From assembly GCA_040758525.1 (NCBI GenBank), contig JBFLVQ010000469.1, forward strand, positions 1-7,675: a stretch of 7,675 bases of DNA, read 5' to 3'. Source of the DNA: JBFLVQ01 sp040758525. Its GTDB lineage: Bacteria; Acidobacteriota; Blastocatellia; Chloracidobacteriales; JADJPF01. Of this stretch, positions 1 to 7,045 are shown piece by piece; position 1 is the stretch's first letter, and each line of letters opens with the position of its first letter. The notes below the pieces were generated by a model. It did not search any database. It was given only the letters and a program-made list of their open reading frames with translations, and was not told the origin of the DNA. Both the position numbers and the translations under genes were made by a program.

Positions 1-1402
1 GTTCAAAGATCTTATTAATTACTTCCGCAGGTATACCAATACCATTATCAGTAACGGTAATAAGTACAAAACGCCCTGGCTTAACAGTTTTATCCATTGC
101 TGCATATTGCTTGTCAATAGTTATATTCTCAGCTTCTACAAGGATCTTTCCTCCTTGTGGCATAGCGTCACGAGCATTGATACATAAGTTCATTAATATT
201 TGATAGAGTTGCGTAGCATCGCCGGTAATTGTCCATAGGTCTTTGAATATTATCGTCTCTACGCTAATATTTTTTGGCAGTGTCTCTTTTAGCATCTTCT
301 CTATATCACAGACCAGATGCTTCAGTTGTAGGGTAATATAATTGCCTTCTACGCCTCGGGCAAACGAGAGTACCTGCTTTACCATATCTGCCCCACGGCG
401 AGCACTGTCTTCTAAAATACCAACAATATTCTGACCACGGTCATCAGGAAGTTGTCTACTCAATATCTGTAAACCCATTAGAATAGGCGCCAGAACATTA
501 TTGAGATCATGGGCAATGCCACCAGCTAGTGTGCCAATACTCTCCATTCGCTGTGCACGCAAGAATTGGGCTTGCAGTATCTTCTTCTCTGTTATATCAG
601 TAGCTAGAACAAATCTTGCCGGCGTGCCAGCAAAGATTATTGAATGTGAAGTGATCTCTACATCGATAATACTGCCATCTTTTTTACAATGTTTTACGAT
701 TGTGCCTAAACGGATCTCTGTAGTAGCCTTTGATACCGCATCAAGTAACTCAGGAATATCTTCCACAGGACGAATATCCTTAATCGTCATGTTAAGAAAC
801 TCTTCCCTAGAATATCCATAATGCTGAATCGCCATATTATTAACGGCAAGAAAAGCGAGTGTGTTGATATCATAAACCCACATAGGATGAGGGTTGTTCT
901 CAAACAATAAGCGGTATTGCTCTTCACTTCTACGTAGCGCCTCTAAGTTTTCTACACGCTCTCTCTCACGCTCTCGCTGCTCAATCTGACGTAATCGTTC
1001 TATCTCCTGTGTCTTCTTGTATAGTTCAATAAAGACCATCACCTTTGATCTTAATATCGCGGGTATCACCGGCTTGAATATATAGTCCACTGCACCTAGC
1101 GCATAGCCCTTAAACATATCTGTATCACTACGTGTAGTGGCGGTAAGAAAAATAATCGGGGTATGTTGTGACCGCGCGCGTCCACGAATTAGTGTCGCGG
1201 TTTCAAACCCATCCATAATTGGCATGTTTACATCCAGTAGGATTACTGCGAAGTCTTGCGTTAATAGGTATTTTAGCGCTTCCTGACCAGAATGTGCCTT
1301 GATTAGATTATGACCTAGGTCGCTTATGATCGCTGCTAGCGAGATTATATTTTCTGGTCTATCGTCAACAATAAGAATGTTAGCTCGTTCATCAACCTGC
1401 AT
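1..1402 (-). CDS. Sensor histidine kinase with N-terminal receiver domain (REC-PAS-HisKA-HATPase), 3' end cut by window edge
   Basis: Reading the minus strand from the ATG at 1402 gives 467 uninterrupted codons up to the window edge. Residues 8-125 form a receiver domain: acidic pair D13/D14, phosphoacceptor D57 in LLDVNMPIMDG, T87 and K110 in FKP. A charged Arg/Glu-rich helix (about 126-160) leads to a PAS domain (about 160-272, ending in the typical TDITEKK). The HisKA domain follows with H298 in GGIAHDLNN as phosphoacceptor, then the HATPase N box (NLCINARDAM, 405-414) and G1 box (DNGIGIP, 452-458). The rest of the ATPase domain, and any further C-terminal receiver, lies outside. No transmembrane segment is visible, so it is probably a cytoplasmic kinase receiving input by phosphotransfer at D57 and through PAS. 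The start is well supported: there is an in-frame TGA at 1478-1480 and no ATG, GTG or TTG between it and 1402, although the Shine-Dalgarno is weak (G-rich). Family assignment is firm; signal and partner are unknown. Confidence 0.93.
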   Translation of the reverse strand, partial: MQVDERANILIVDDRPENIISLAAIISDLGHNLIKAHSGQEALKYLLTQDFAVILLDVNMPIMDGFETATLIRGRARSQHTPIIFLTATTRSDTDMFKGYALGAVDYIFKPVIPAILRSKVMVFIELYKKTQEIERLRQIEQRERERERVENLEALRRSEEQYRLLFENNPHPMWVYDINTLAFLAVNNMAIQHYGYSREEFLNMTIKDIRPVEDIPELLDAVSKATTEIRLGTIVKHCKKDGSIIDVEITSHSIIFAGTPARFVLATDITEKKILQAQFLRAQRMESIGTLAGGIAHDLNNVLAPILMGLQILSRQLPDDRGQNIVGILEDSARRGADMVKQVLSFARGVEGNYITLQLKHLVCDIEKMLKETLPKNISVETIIFKDLWTITGDATQLYQILMNLCINARDAMPQGGKILVEAENITIDKQYAAMDKTVKPGRFVLITVTDNGIGIPAEVINKIFE

Positions 1403-1704
1403 GCCCTTATCCCCCCAAAGTGATAATACAGGCTGGCCATGTGCACTGCTATTGCTGATGAGAACAGAGACTTTAGTTCAAGGCCCTTTCCTAGTTTACC
1501 TACCAATAATAATGGATTTTATCTGCCTATGCACTTCGTAATTGTGCGGTATTTTAAATAATCGTTAATGCGGCTGGCTATTATGGCCGATAATATTGCC
1601 AATAATAATTAAATTTAACCTACATTTTCTTTATCGGACTCATATCTCTATTTTTCCAAGGAGTTTGAAAATAGCTAGCAATTATGGAGCAAGCCATCTA
1701 GCTA
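1403..1704. other. Intergenic region upstream of the kinase gene
   Basis: This 302-bp AT-rich gap lies between the stop of the exported-protein gene and the start of the kinase gene, both on the minus strand. It should contain the kinase promoter, but I could not find a pair of -35 and -10 boxes good enough to report. Its only clear structure is the hairpin at 1670-1706. Short open frames here, such as plus-strand 1326-1541, lack a ribosome-binding site and any family resemblance. Confidence 0.6.
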
Positions 1705-1706
1705 TT
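1670..1706 (-). terminator. Terminator-like hairpin at the end of the exported-protein gene
   Basis: On the minus strand, AATAGCTAG (1706-1698) pairs perfectly with CTAGCTATT (1678-1670). Inside it, ATGG (1697-1694) pairs with CCAT (1687-1684) around a six-base loop, with a five-base bulge on one side. The outer stem starts within the TAA stop codon (1707-1705). The 3' arm ends in a short T stretch (TATTTTC), weaker than a classical U-tract. The position right at the gene end supports a terminator for the 1705-2478 gene; the weak T-run and AT-rich stem keep confidence moderate. Confidence 0.5.
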
Positions 1707-2478
1707 ATTCAAACTTAATAAAGCTATATTTAGGAAAGAAGAAGAGAAATCTCTTCTTTGGTTTTACCGCATTAAAAGGTATCTCGACAATGAGATCACC
1801 TAGTGGGATACGCAATAACACTTCTTTAATAGTATCATCACGCCTAAAGTGGACTACCCCCACTATAGAGGTATTAGCTGCCAAGTCAGTAGTTCTAAGA
1901 GCTTCACTTAATACTGCACGACTATAGGAATCTCCCCATTGGCGAATACTCATAGCTTCTGAGTGAGCGCGTGAGCGGGCACACTCATCAGGGACAGTTC
2001 TAGTGATAGTTTTGGTAACTAACTGGGGTGGTGCACATGGATCAGTACTTGAATATTCGTACTCAGTGGTAGTCTCTGTTTCTGTCTTGGTTGCTAGTGC
2101 TCCACTCGCTTCCGTTGACGATGCTCTAACAAATGCATCAAGCTCTATACTACTAGCAATCTCTTTGGCAGACCTATAGACAAGCGACTTTACTTGGGGT
2201 TGAAGCATCTCTAGCTTAATCTGTTCCGGCACAATGCTAATGGTTTCTTGACTGCCATTATTAATCGATAATTTCACAGCAAAACCATCCACTATTCCTG
2301 CTGTAACAACTAGACCATCTACAGTGATCTCTTTGTTAACAAATTTATTACGGACAAACTGTCGCGAATCGGCATTACCGGCCTGCCACCGTACCGTACG
2401 TGGGTTTTGTGCCCAGGCCAAGTTAGTAGACAGGACAATAGTAAATAGCATCCATACAGTAGAGAGTCTTATCCTCAT
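1705..2478 (-). CDS. Exported protein of unknown function, 257 residues
   Basis: I do not recognise a named family. The N-terminus is a clear Sec signal peptide: Arg at 2 and 4, a hydrophobic core at about 8-20, and a probable cut after AWA (21-23) or Q24. There is no lipobox cysteine, so the product is likely periplasmic or secreted. Residues 50-92 alternate like a beta-sandwich (DGLVVTAGIVDGFAVKLSINN). A Thr/Glu-rich linker (about 120-145) precedes the only two cysteines, C148 and C166, which could form a disulfide. The C-terminal part (about 195-235) is again strand-rich, with SIVGVVHFRRDD followed by VLLRIPLGDLIVEIPF. The last 19 residues are basic and aromatic (KPKKRFLFFFPKYSF). The start is supported by TGAGGA at 2490-2485, six bases upstream of the ATG. 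It lies 157 bp downstream of the 2636-3175 gene on the same strand, so co-transcription is possible but unproven. Confidence 0.85.
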   Translation of the reverse strand: MRIRLSTVWMLFTIVLSTNLAWAQNPRTVRWQAGNADSRQFVRNKFVNKEITVDGLVVTAGIVDGFAVKLSINNGSQETISIVPEQIKLEMLQPQVKSLVYRSAKEIASSIELDAFVRASSTEASGALATKTETETTTEYEYSSTDPCAPPQLVTKTITRTVPDECARSRAHSEAMSIRQWGDSYSRAVLSEALRTTDLAANTSIVGVVHFRRDDTIKEVLLRIPLGDLIVEIPFNAVKPKKRFLFFFPKYSFIKFE

Positions 2479-2635
2479 AAAGTATCCTCACTAAAAAGAG
2501 ATTACATACTCTGGTTAGGCACACATGGGTTTGGCAATTTTGCAATGATGCTTCGATTAAGCTAATAATGAAAGCGTTGCTTCGGCTATCTGCCCAAATG
2601 GCGCTATTAAGAGAGGTCTTGAGGCTAATGGGGAA

Positions 2636-3175
2636 CTAGTTTGTCTCTAGGTCTTTGATTAAAAGCTGAGCTGGTTCTTGTGAGGGCGGTAATTGCTTAT
2701 TATGAGCCGCGATATGTTTCAGATGCACATGAACTTTAGGAGGAAAACTAACCATAATACTCACTCCGCCAATACTATAATTATATTTCTCAAACATCCC
2801 ACTAAGCGCATATGTATTCTTCAAGGCACGGATAATTAGTAACTGCATATTGGTGAGGCCCTCGGTCTGTTCAAGCTCTTCCAGTGCTGACCAGCCTTTT
2901 TCAATCCGTTTTATCTTAACTTCAACACCAGGTGGAATGGCTAGCAGCAGATCTAGTTCACCAACAATAAAACCTGATTTTTCCAATATCGGACGTAAAG
3001 ATTGTAACTCTAATAATGTAGCATCAATTGCATCATTGACCTTTTCCCACCCCAATTCTGTTACCGAACCAGTCAATTCAGTTACTTTATCAGTTAGATC
3101 TACCGCCTTATCCTTTATCTCTGCGGCTTTCTCTTTTGCATTTTTAGCTTTATTGAGCATATCGTTAAAATTCAT
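2636..3175 (-). CDS. Cytoplasmic protein of unknown function: heptad helix plus two 64-residue repeat units, 179 residues
   Basis: I do not recognise a family. No signal peptide or membrane segment is seen. Residues 3-41 have small or hydrophobic residues at exact heptad a/d spacing (F3, M6, A10, A13, A17, I20, A24, L27, V31, L34, V38, L41) with Lys, Glu and Asp between, so this is an amphipathic helix or coiled coil. Two copies of one unit then follow: residues 43-91 and 107-155 align without gaps at an offset of 64. Each has a helix, then a strand pair sharing the pattern EK-x5-G-x8-PP-x-V-x-V-x2-K-x-I (starting at E65 and E129). The last 24 residues are polar and probably disordered. The start is backed by AAAGGAGA (3192-3185), nine bases upstream of the ATG. 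It is transcribed away from the receptor gene, and its neighbour downstream is the exported 257-residue protein. Oligomerisation or membrane contact through the N-terminal helix is inference. Confidence 0.85.
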   Translation of the reverse strand: MNFNDMLNKAKNAKEKAAEIKDKAVDLTDKVTELTGSVTELGWEKVNDAIDATLLELQSLRPILEKSGFIVGELDLLLAIPPGVEVKIKRIEKGWSALEELEQTEGLTNMQLLIIRALKNTYALSGMFEKYNYSIGGVSIMVSFPPKVHVHLKHIAAHNKQLPPSQEPAQLLIKDLETN

Positions 3176-3246
3176 CGCTAAATTTCTCCTTTATATCAAC
3201 ACTGGCCCGACGATAGTATCTCGACAAATGGTATTAGCTGCTTAGC

Positions 3247-3255
3247 AGTATACCA
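3247..3255 (-). promoter_or_regulatory. Candidate extended -10 promoter for the 2636-3175 gene
   Basis: The minus strand reads TGGTATACT from 3255 to 3247, an extended -10 (TGn) joined to TATACT, which differs from TATAAT at one base. It would start transcription near 3240 and leave a leader of about 65 bases containing the AAAGGAGA ribosome-binding site. There is no good -35 at the usual distance, which is tolerated with an extended -10. This is motif matching only. Confidence 0.35.
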
Positions 3256-3337
3256 ACTTTAGGAAATGGCAGGAAATTGGCAAAGACCAGACAGGAAAAT
3301 CTTGCCGGTATTAATTACAATAGTAGTAATACTAGCG

Positions 3338-3366
3338 TTGACTGATTCTAATTTGTTAATCATAAT
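3338..3366 (+). promoter_or_regulatory. Candidate sigma-70-type promoter for the receptor gene
   Basis: TTGACT (3338-3343) and CATAAT (3361-3366) are separated by exactly 17 bp, and each hexamer matches the housekeeping consensus at five of six positions. Transcription would begin near 3373, giving an unusually long leader of about 230 bases before the ATG at 3607. A second promoter closer to the gene cannot be excluded. Confidence 0.45.
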
Positions 3367-3573
3367 AATCTCTATTCCATTTATCTATAAATTCTCTAAA
3401 TAAGAGTTTCTTGATTTAGCTATTCAATGGGTACCAGCCGGTTGTCAGTGCATGGAAGACTAAAATACTGAACTTATCTTTGGCCAGCTGTTCTGCAATA
3501 GAGATTTAATTGTTGTATTAGGCCAGCAGGCTCTCACCTGAAAATAGGGATCCCAGAGTAACCCAATCCATAT

Positions 3574-3596
3574 AAAGGAGAACCAAAAGAGGAGGT
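3574..3596 (+). promoter_or_regulatory. Double Shine-Dalgarno ahead of the receptor gene
   Basis: Two purine-rich ribosome-binding motifs lie in tandem: AAAGGAG (3574-3580) and GAGGAGGT (3589-3596). The second lies 10 bases before the ATG at 3607 and fixes this start, which is followed directly by a signal peptide. The first is too far away to serve this ATG and may be a chance purine run. Confidence 0.55.
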
Positions 3597-3606
3597 CTAT
3601 TTAGCT

Positions 3607-6600
3607 ATGAAGGTCAGCCGGTTATCCTCGCTTCTCATTATACTGTTGCTTGCCGTGATGAGTGTTGACGCACCAGCTCAATCGGTCACCAGCGGTCTTT
3701 CTGGTACTGTGATGGATGAGCAACAAGCAGTAATTCCAGGAGCAACAGTGACGGTTCGCAATCAAGAGACAAATGCTACACGTTCAACAGTGACCGATTC
3801 AGAAGGGCGTTTTCGTCTCTCTAATCTTCCCGTTGGAACTTACGAAATGATCGTGGAACAGAAAGACTTTGCTCGTTATATACGTTCGCCGATCACATTA
3901 ACGCTAAACCAACAAGCTAGTGCTGATGTAGTTTTGCAGCCGGTTGCAACCCAGGAAGTGGTTACTGTCTCAGCGGACGTAGAGTTAATTAACAAGAGCA
4001 ATGCCGAAGTAGGAGTGCGCTTTGACCAACGGCGAATATCTGAATTGCCGTTATCTCCTAACCGAAATGTGCTTAATCTGGTTCTCTCGGCACCTGGAGT
4101 AAGTCAGCTTTCTAGCGGCAACTCAGGATTTGCTGCTGGCGGTGTGACCTTTTCGGTTAATGGAATGCGCACTCGCTCAAACAATTTTATGATTGATGGA
4201 CAAGACAGCAACGATCCTAGTATTACAGGTCTACAGCAACCTCTTAACAATCCAGACCTAATTCAGGAAGTTCGCTTGATCACCAATCAGTTTTTACCAG
4301 AGTTTGGTCGAGCTGCGGGATCAGTAGTGAATATTGTTACTAAGAGTGGCACGAATGAATTTCATGGCTCTGCCTTCTTTTTCCACAATGACAACAACTT
4401 TAATGCCCGTAGCAATCTCGATAAGGCATTAGTGAAAGGTAAAGCAAAATTTTCTGAAGCGCCATTCCGTGTAGAGAATCAATTTGGTGGCACCTTTGGT
4501 GGACCGATTATTAAAGATCGTACTTTCTTCTTTGGTTCGGTCCAGGGCTGGACAGATCGACAACTTGGTTCAGGCAGCACTATTAATGGAGTGCCAACTG
4601 AAGAGGGTCGCCAAATACTCCAGCAAATGGCAGGTGGTAGACCACAAGTAGCAGCACTACTACGTTTCTTGCCAGCAGCCCAATCACCTATTGGCAAGAC
4701 GGCTGCTCTTAAAGTGGGCGGACAGACATTTCAAATTCCTTTAGGCTCACTGAGTGGTGCTAGTTCAATTAAGTTTGACAACTCACAATTTTCTGTCCGC
4801 ATAGATCATAGGTTTAATGATAAACATACCCTAGGCGGCCGTTACCTATGGAACGATCAAGAGACAAGCGGTAATGGACAGGCAACCCCGCCAGGTTTAA
4901 CAACCGTGGTGCCATCAAGGCAGCAAGCTGCTACGGTAAACTTTACCAGTATTTTGACACCCAAGCTCTTCAACGAACTGCGCTTCTCCTATCAGCGATT
5001 TGGTAGCATCACTACGGCTGCTGATCCATCATCACAGGAGATCCCATCGATTGAGATAGCTGAACTTGGTCTGACAGGCTTCAATGCAGCAGCCAGCCGC
5101 ACGGCTATTGGCTTGGCAGTAAATCTGCCACAATTCCGCTTTAATAATACCTATCAGATTCAAGAGACTCTCTCTTACACCCTCAGCTCACATGCTCTGA
5201 AAGCTGGGATAGATTTCCGGCGCACTGATGTAAAGAGCTTCTTCTTCCCCACAATACGTGGTCTGTTGCGTTATCCAACCTTACAGCAATATGTTGATGA
5301 TGTTGCTGAAGCTGCCAATATCAACAAGCCACTGCCAGGTGGGCAAGAGATTCAGTACTACCGGCTATATGACTACTTTGCCTTCTTCCAGGATGAGTGG
5401 CGCATTCATCCTACCCTTACACTCACTTATGGATTGCGCTATGAGACACCTGGAGAGGCGATCAGTAACCTACGCGCCAGCAATGAACGTATTATCGCCA
5501 CCGCTGGTGGTGATCAGCGTTTTGCTCTTACACCAATTCCAAAGCGAGATACTAACAACTTCCAACCACGCTTTGGTTTTAGTTGGAATCCTAGAACCAG
5601 TGAGCACGGGATACTAGGTCTACTGACCGGAGGTAATAAGCTAGTTCTACGTGGCGGTTATTCGCGCACGCATGACTTTGCTTTTATCAATATCGCGCTC
5701 AATGTTGCTAGCTCTTTCCCCTTGGTGGCGGCGATTAATCGCTCAAACCTGTCTAATGCATTTAATGTGTTACCAACATTGGTGCCTAGTGGCCTAAATC
5801 CATTGACATTAACCCGTACCGTTGTTGCTGATGATTTCCGCTCGCCTTATGCCGACCAGTATAGTCTACAGATTCAACGTGAACTATCGACCAATTTTGT
5901 TTTAAGTGTTGGTTATGTTGGCACAAAAGGTACTGGTCTGTTCCAGACAATTGATGGTAATCCACGCCTACCAAATAGCACGGTGCGTTCGATACCAGAG
6001 CGTGGTGTGATTAGATTAAGAGCCAATGCGGCTTCATCAATCTATCACTCTATGCAGATAAGTCTCGATCGCCGTCTTGCTAAGGGATTTAGTGCTGGCG
6101 CACACTATACTTGGAGTTCCTATATAGATGATGCTTCTGAGATATTCAATCCATCAGTGAGTGGAGAGGTGGCAATATCGCAGAATTCCTTTAATAGACG
6201 TGCCGACCGGGCTCGCTCAACCTATGACCGTCCGCATCGTTTCTCAGCCAACTTCGTCTATGAACTACCATATTTTGCTAAACAACAGGGTCTGGTTGGC
6301 CATCTATTAGGTGGCTGGCAGATCAATTCATTTGTTACCCTACAGAGTGGCGCACCATTTACTGTACTCAATGGCTCAGATCCATCTGGCGCTCTAGCTG
6401 GTATTGATGGACTGGTTGGTAATGCGATCCGAGCTAGCCTCAATACTGACCTCAATGTCTCCTCTATGTCGGTTCAAGAGATTTTGAAGGCTGGTGGGGC
6501 AAAGCTGTTTCGATCAGTTAGCGCTGCTGAACGTATTGGTAATCTAGGCCGCAATGCTCTACGTGCGGATGGAATTGCCAATCTCGATTTTGGTATCTTC

Positions 6601-6780
6601 AAGAATACCAATATTAGTGAGTCGCAACGTTTACAGATCCGTATAGAGATGTATAATGCGACAAATACCAGAAACTATGGTATTCCTGAAGCACGTCTAA
6701 ACTCTGCCAACTTCCTTAATGAAGGTGGTACTGATGGTGGTAATCGCCGGATAGTTTTAAGCTTGCGTTACATCTTCTAA
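3607..6780 (+). CDS. Oar-like TonB-dependent outer-membrane receptor with N-terminal carboxypeptidase-regulatory-like domain
   Basis: This 1,057-residue protein is typical in length and order for the family expanded in Acidobacteriota. Residues 1-25 are a signal peptide ending APAQ. Residues about 29-112 form the Ig-like carboxypeptidase-regulatory domain (SGTV, then IPGATVTV, DSEGRFRLSNLPVGTYE). A TonB-box-like strand (EVVTVSA, 117-123) links it to the plug, about 135-250, with LPLSPNRN, VNGMRTRSNNFMIDG and EFGRAAGSVVNIVTKSGTN. The rest is the beta-barrel, with repeated amphipathic strands and periplasmic turns, ending RRIVLSLRYIF with the terminal Phe expected of a BAM recognition signal. 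Such receptors take up large or scarce ligands using TonB-ExbBD energy; the ligand cannot be read from sequence and no transport or degradation genes adjoin it. It is monocistronic here: divergent from the gene on its left and convergent with the one on its right. The frame is intact, with no sign of decay. Confidence 0.95.
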   Translation: MKVSRLSSLLIILLLAVMSVDAPAQSVTSGLSGTVMDEQQAVIPGATVTVRNQETNATRSTVTDSEGRFRLSNLPVGTYEMIVEQKDFARYIRSPITLTLNQQASADVVLQPVATQEVVTVSADVELINKSNAEVGVRFDQRRISELPLSPNRNVLNLVLSAPGVSQLSSGNSGFAAGGVTFSVNGMRTRSNNFMIDGQDSNDPSITGLQQPLNNPDLIQEVRLITNQFLPEFGRAAGSVVNIVTKSGTNEFHGSAFFFHNDNNFNARSNLDKALVKGKAKFSEAPFRVENQFGGTFGGPIIKDRTFFFGSVQGWTDRQLGSGSTINGVPTEEGRQILQQMAGGRPQVAALLRFLPAAQSPIGKTAALKVGGQTFQIPLGSLSGASSIKFDNSQFSVRIDHRFNDKHTLGGRYLWNDQETSGNGQATPPGLTTVVPSRQQAATVNFTSILTPKLFNELRFSYQRFGSITTAADPSSQEIPSIEIAELGLTGFNAAASRTAIGLAVNLPQFRFNNTYQIQETLSYTLSSHALKAGIDFRRTDVKSFFFPTIRGLLRYPTLQQYVDDVAEAANINKPLPGGQEIQYYRLYDYFAFFQDEWRIHPTLTLTYGLRYETPGEAISNLRASNERIIATAGGDQRFALTPIPKRDTNNFQPRFGFSWNPRTSEHGILGLLTGGNKLVLRGGYSRTHDFAFINIALNVASSFPLVAAINRSNLSNAFNVLPTLVPSGLNPLTLTRTVVADDFRSPYADQYSLQIQRELSTNFVLSVGYVGTKGTGLFQTIDGNPRLPNSTVRSIPERGVIRLRANAASSIYHSMQISLDRRLAKGFSAGAHYTWSSYIDDASEIFNPSVSGEVAISQNSFNRRADRARSTYDRPHRFSANFVYELPYFAKQQGLVGHLLGGWQINSFVTLQSGAPFTVLNGSDPSGALAGIDGLVGNAIRASLNTDLNVSSMSVQEILKAGGAKLFRSVSAAERIGNLGRNALRADGIANLDFGIFKNTNISESQRLQIRIEMYNATNTRNYGIPEARLNSANFLNEGGTDGGNRRIVLSLRYIF

Positions 6781-6790
6781 TCTTTGCGAG

Positions 6791-6856
6791 AAGATAGAAA
6801 ATTATTGATTGGTGGTAGATTGGATAATAATCCCAGCTACCACCGATTGTTATCTT
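6791..6856 (+). terminator. Nested hairpin after the receptor gene, probable terminator
   Basis: Starting 11 bases after the receptor stop, three complementary pairs nest on one axis: AAGATA (6791-6796) with TATCTT (6851-6856), GGTGGTAG (6811-6818) with CTACCACC (6837-6844), and GGAT (6822-6825) with ATCC (6830-6833). The middle stem is the strongest and can extend through wobble and A-T pairs. No clean T-run follows, so it may terminate inefficiently or protect the mRNA 3' end instead. Confidence 0.45.
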
Positions 6857-6960
6857 AAAGGTTCTTGCTTACCTAGATAATTTCCCACTAGAAAAGATGT
6901 GTGACTTGATTCGGCAAATAAGCAGGCAGAATTATTATTTCTAGTAAAAGGGATGGCATA

Positions 6961-7006
6961 GCGTGGTTGCGAACCTTGAACCGACTTCAAGTTCGCAAAA
7001 CCACGC
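6961..7006. repeat. Long GC-rich inverted repeat in the convergent gap
   Basis: The left arm (6961-6980) and right arm (6986-7006) are near-perfect complements around a five-base loop (CCGAC). GCGTGGTT pairs with AACCACGC, GCGAA with TTCGC, and CTTGAA with TTCAAG; the only defects are a two-base bulge in the right arm and a one-base bulge in the left arm. It lies 39 bp past the stop of the OmpH-like gene, where a terminator for that gene would sit. Neither strand has an immediate T-run (the minus strand reads CCCTTTT about ten bases on), so it may be a structural or dispersed repeat element and not a standard terminator. Confidence 0.7.
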
Positions 7007-7045
7007 GGGAAACCTCAAACTCCAAAATTTACTGCTGCTAAAATC

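Larger units (their letters stand above)
3176..3606. other. Divergent intergenic region between the duplicated-unit protein and the receptor gene
   Basis: This 431-bp AT-rich region separates two divergent genes and must hold promoters for both. It contains the candidate promoters listed separately, a 10-bp inverted repeat (3367-3376 and 3497-3506) and two direct copies of GGCCAGC (3482-3488 and 3521-3527). No open frame with a ribosome-binding site and coding character is visible. I looked for cobalamin-type and other well-known riboswitch cores ahead of the receptor gene and did not find a convincing one. Confidence 0.7.

Noticed and set aside
501..821. Plus-strand open frame of 106 codons
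   Set aside because: It is antisense to the PAS/HisKA part of the kinase gene, whose domain motifs are unambiguous; no ribosome-binding site or family signature.
1326..1541. Plus-strand open frame of 71 codons
   Set aside because: It overlaps the kinase start region antisense, has no ribosome-binding site, and its product shows no recognisable feature.
2479..2635. Promoter or terminator between the two unrecognised minus-strand genes
   Set aside because: No -35/-10 pair with acceptable spacing and no hairpin longer than about 4 bp was found; not strong enough to list.
2850..3245. Plus-strand open frame of 131 codons
   Set aside because: Antisense shadow of the 179-residue protein, which has a better ribosome-binding site, heptad pattern and internal repeat; the Ser-rich translation is typical of a shadow frame.
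3367..3606. Possible riboswitch (cobalamin or similar) in the long leader of the TonB-dependent receptor gene
   Set aside because: TonB-dependent receptors are sometimes riboswitch-controlled, but I could not find the conserved core boxes or a terminator or sequestering stem that would support a known class.
5258..5617. Open frame of 119 codons inside the receptor gene, +1 relative frame
   Set aside because: It lies wholly within the receptor barrel region, which is intact in its own frame. Smaller frames at 4479-4697, 5786-5974 and 6258-6455 (minus strand) are dismissed for the same reason.
6884..6952. Second inverted repeat in the convergent gap (ACTAGAAA at 6887-6894 with TTTCTAGT at 6938-6945)
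   Set aside because: Only 8 bp with a 43-base loop in AT-rich DNA; likely chance, and unnecessary given the stronger hairpins on either side.
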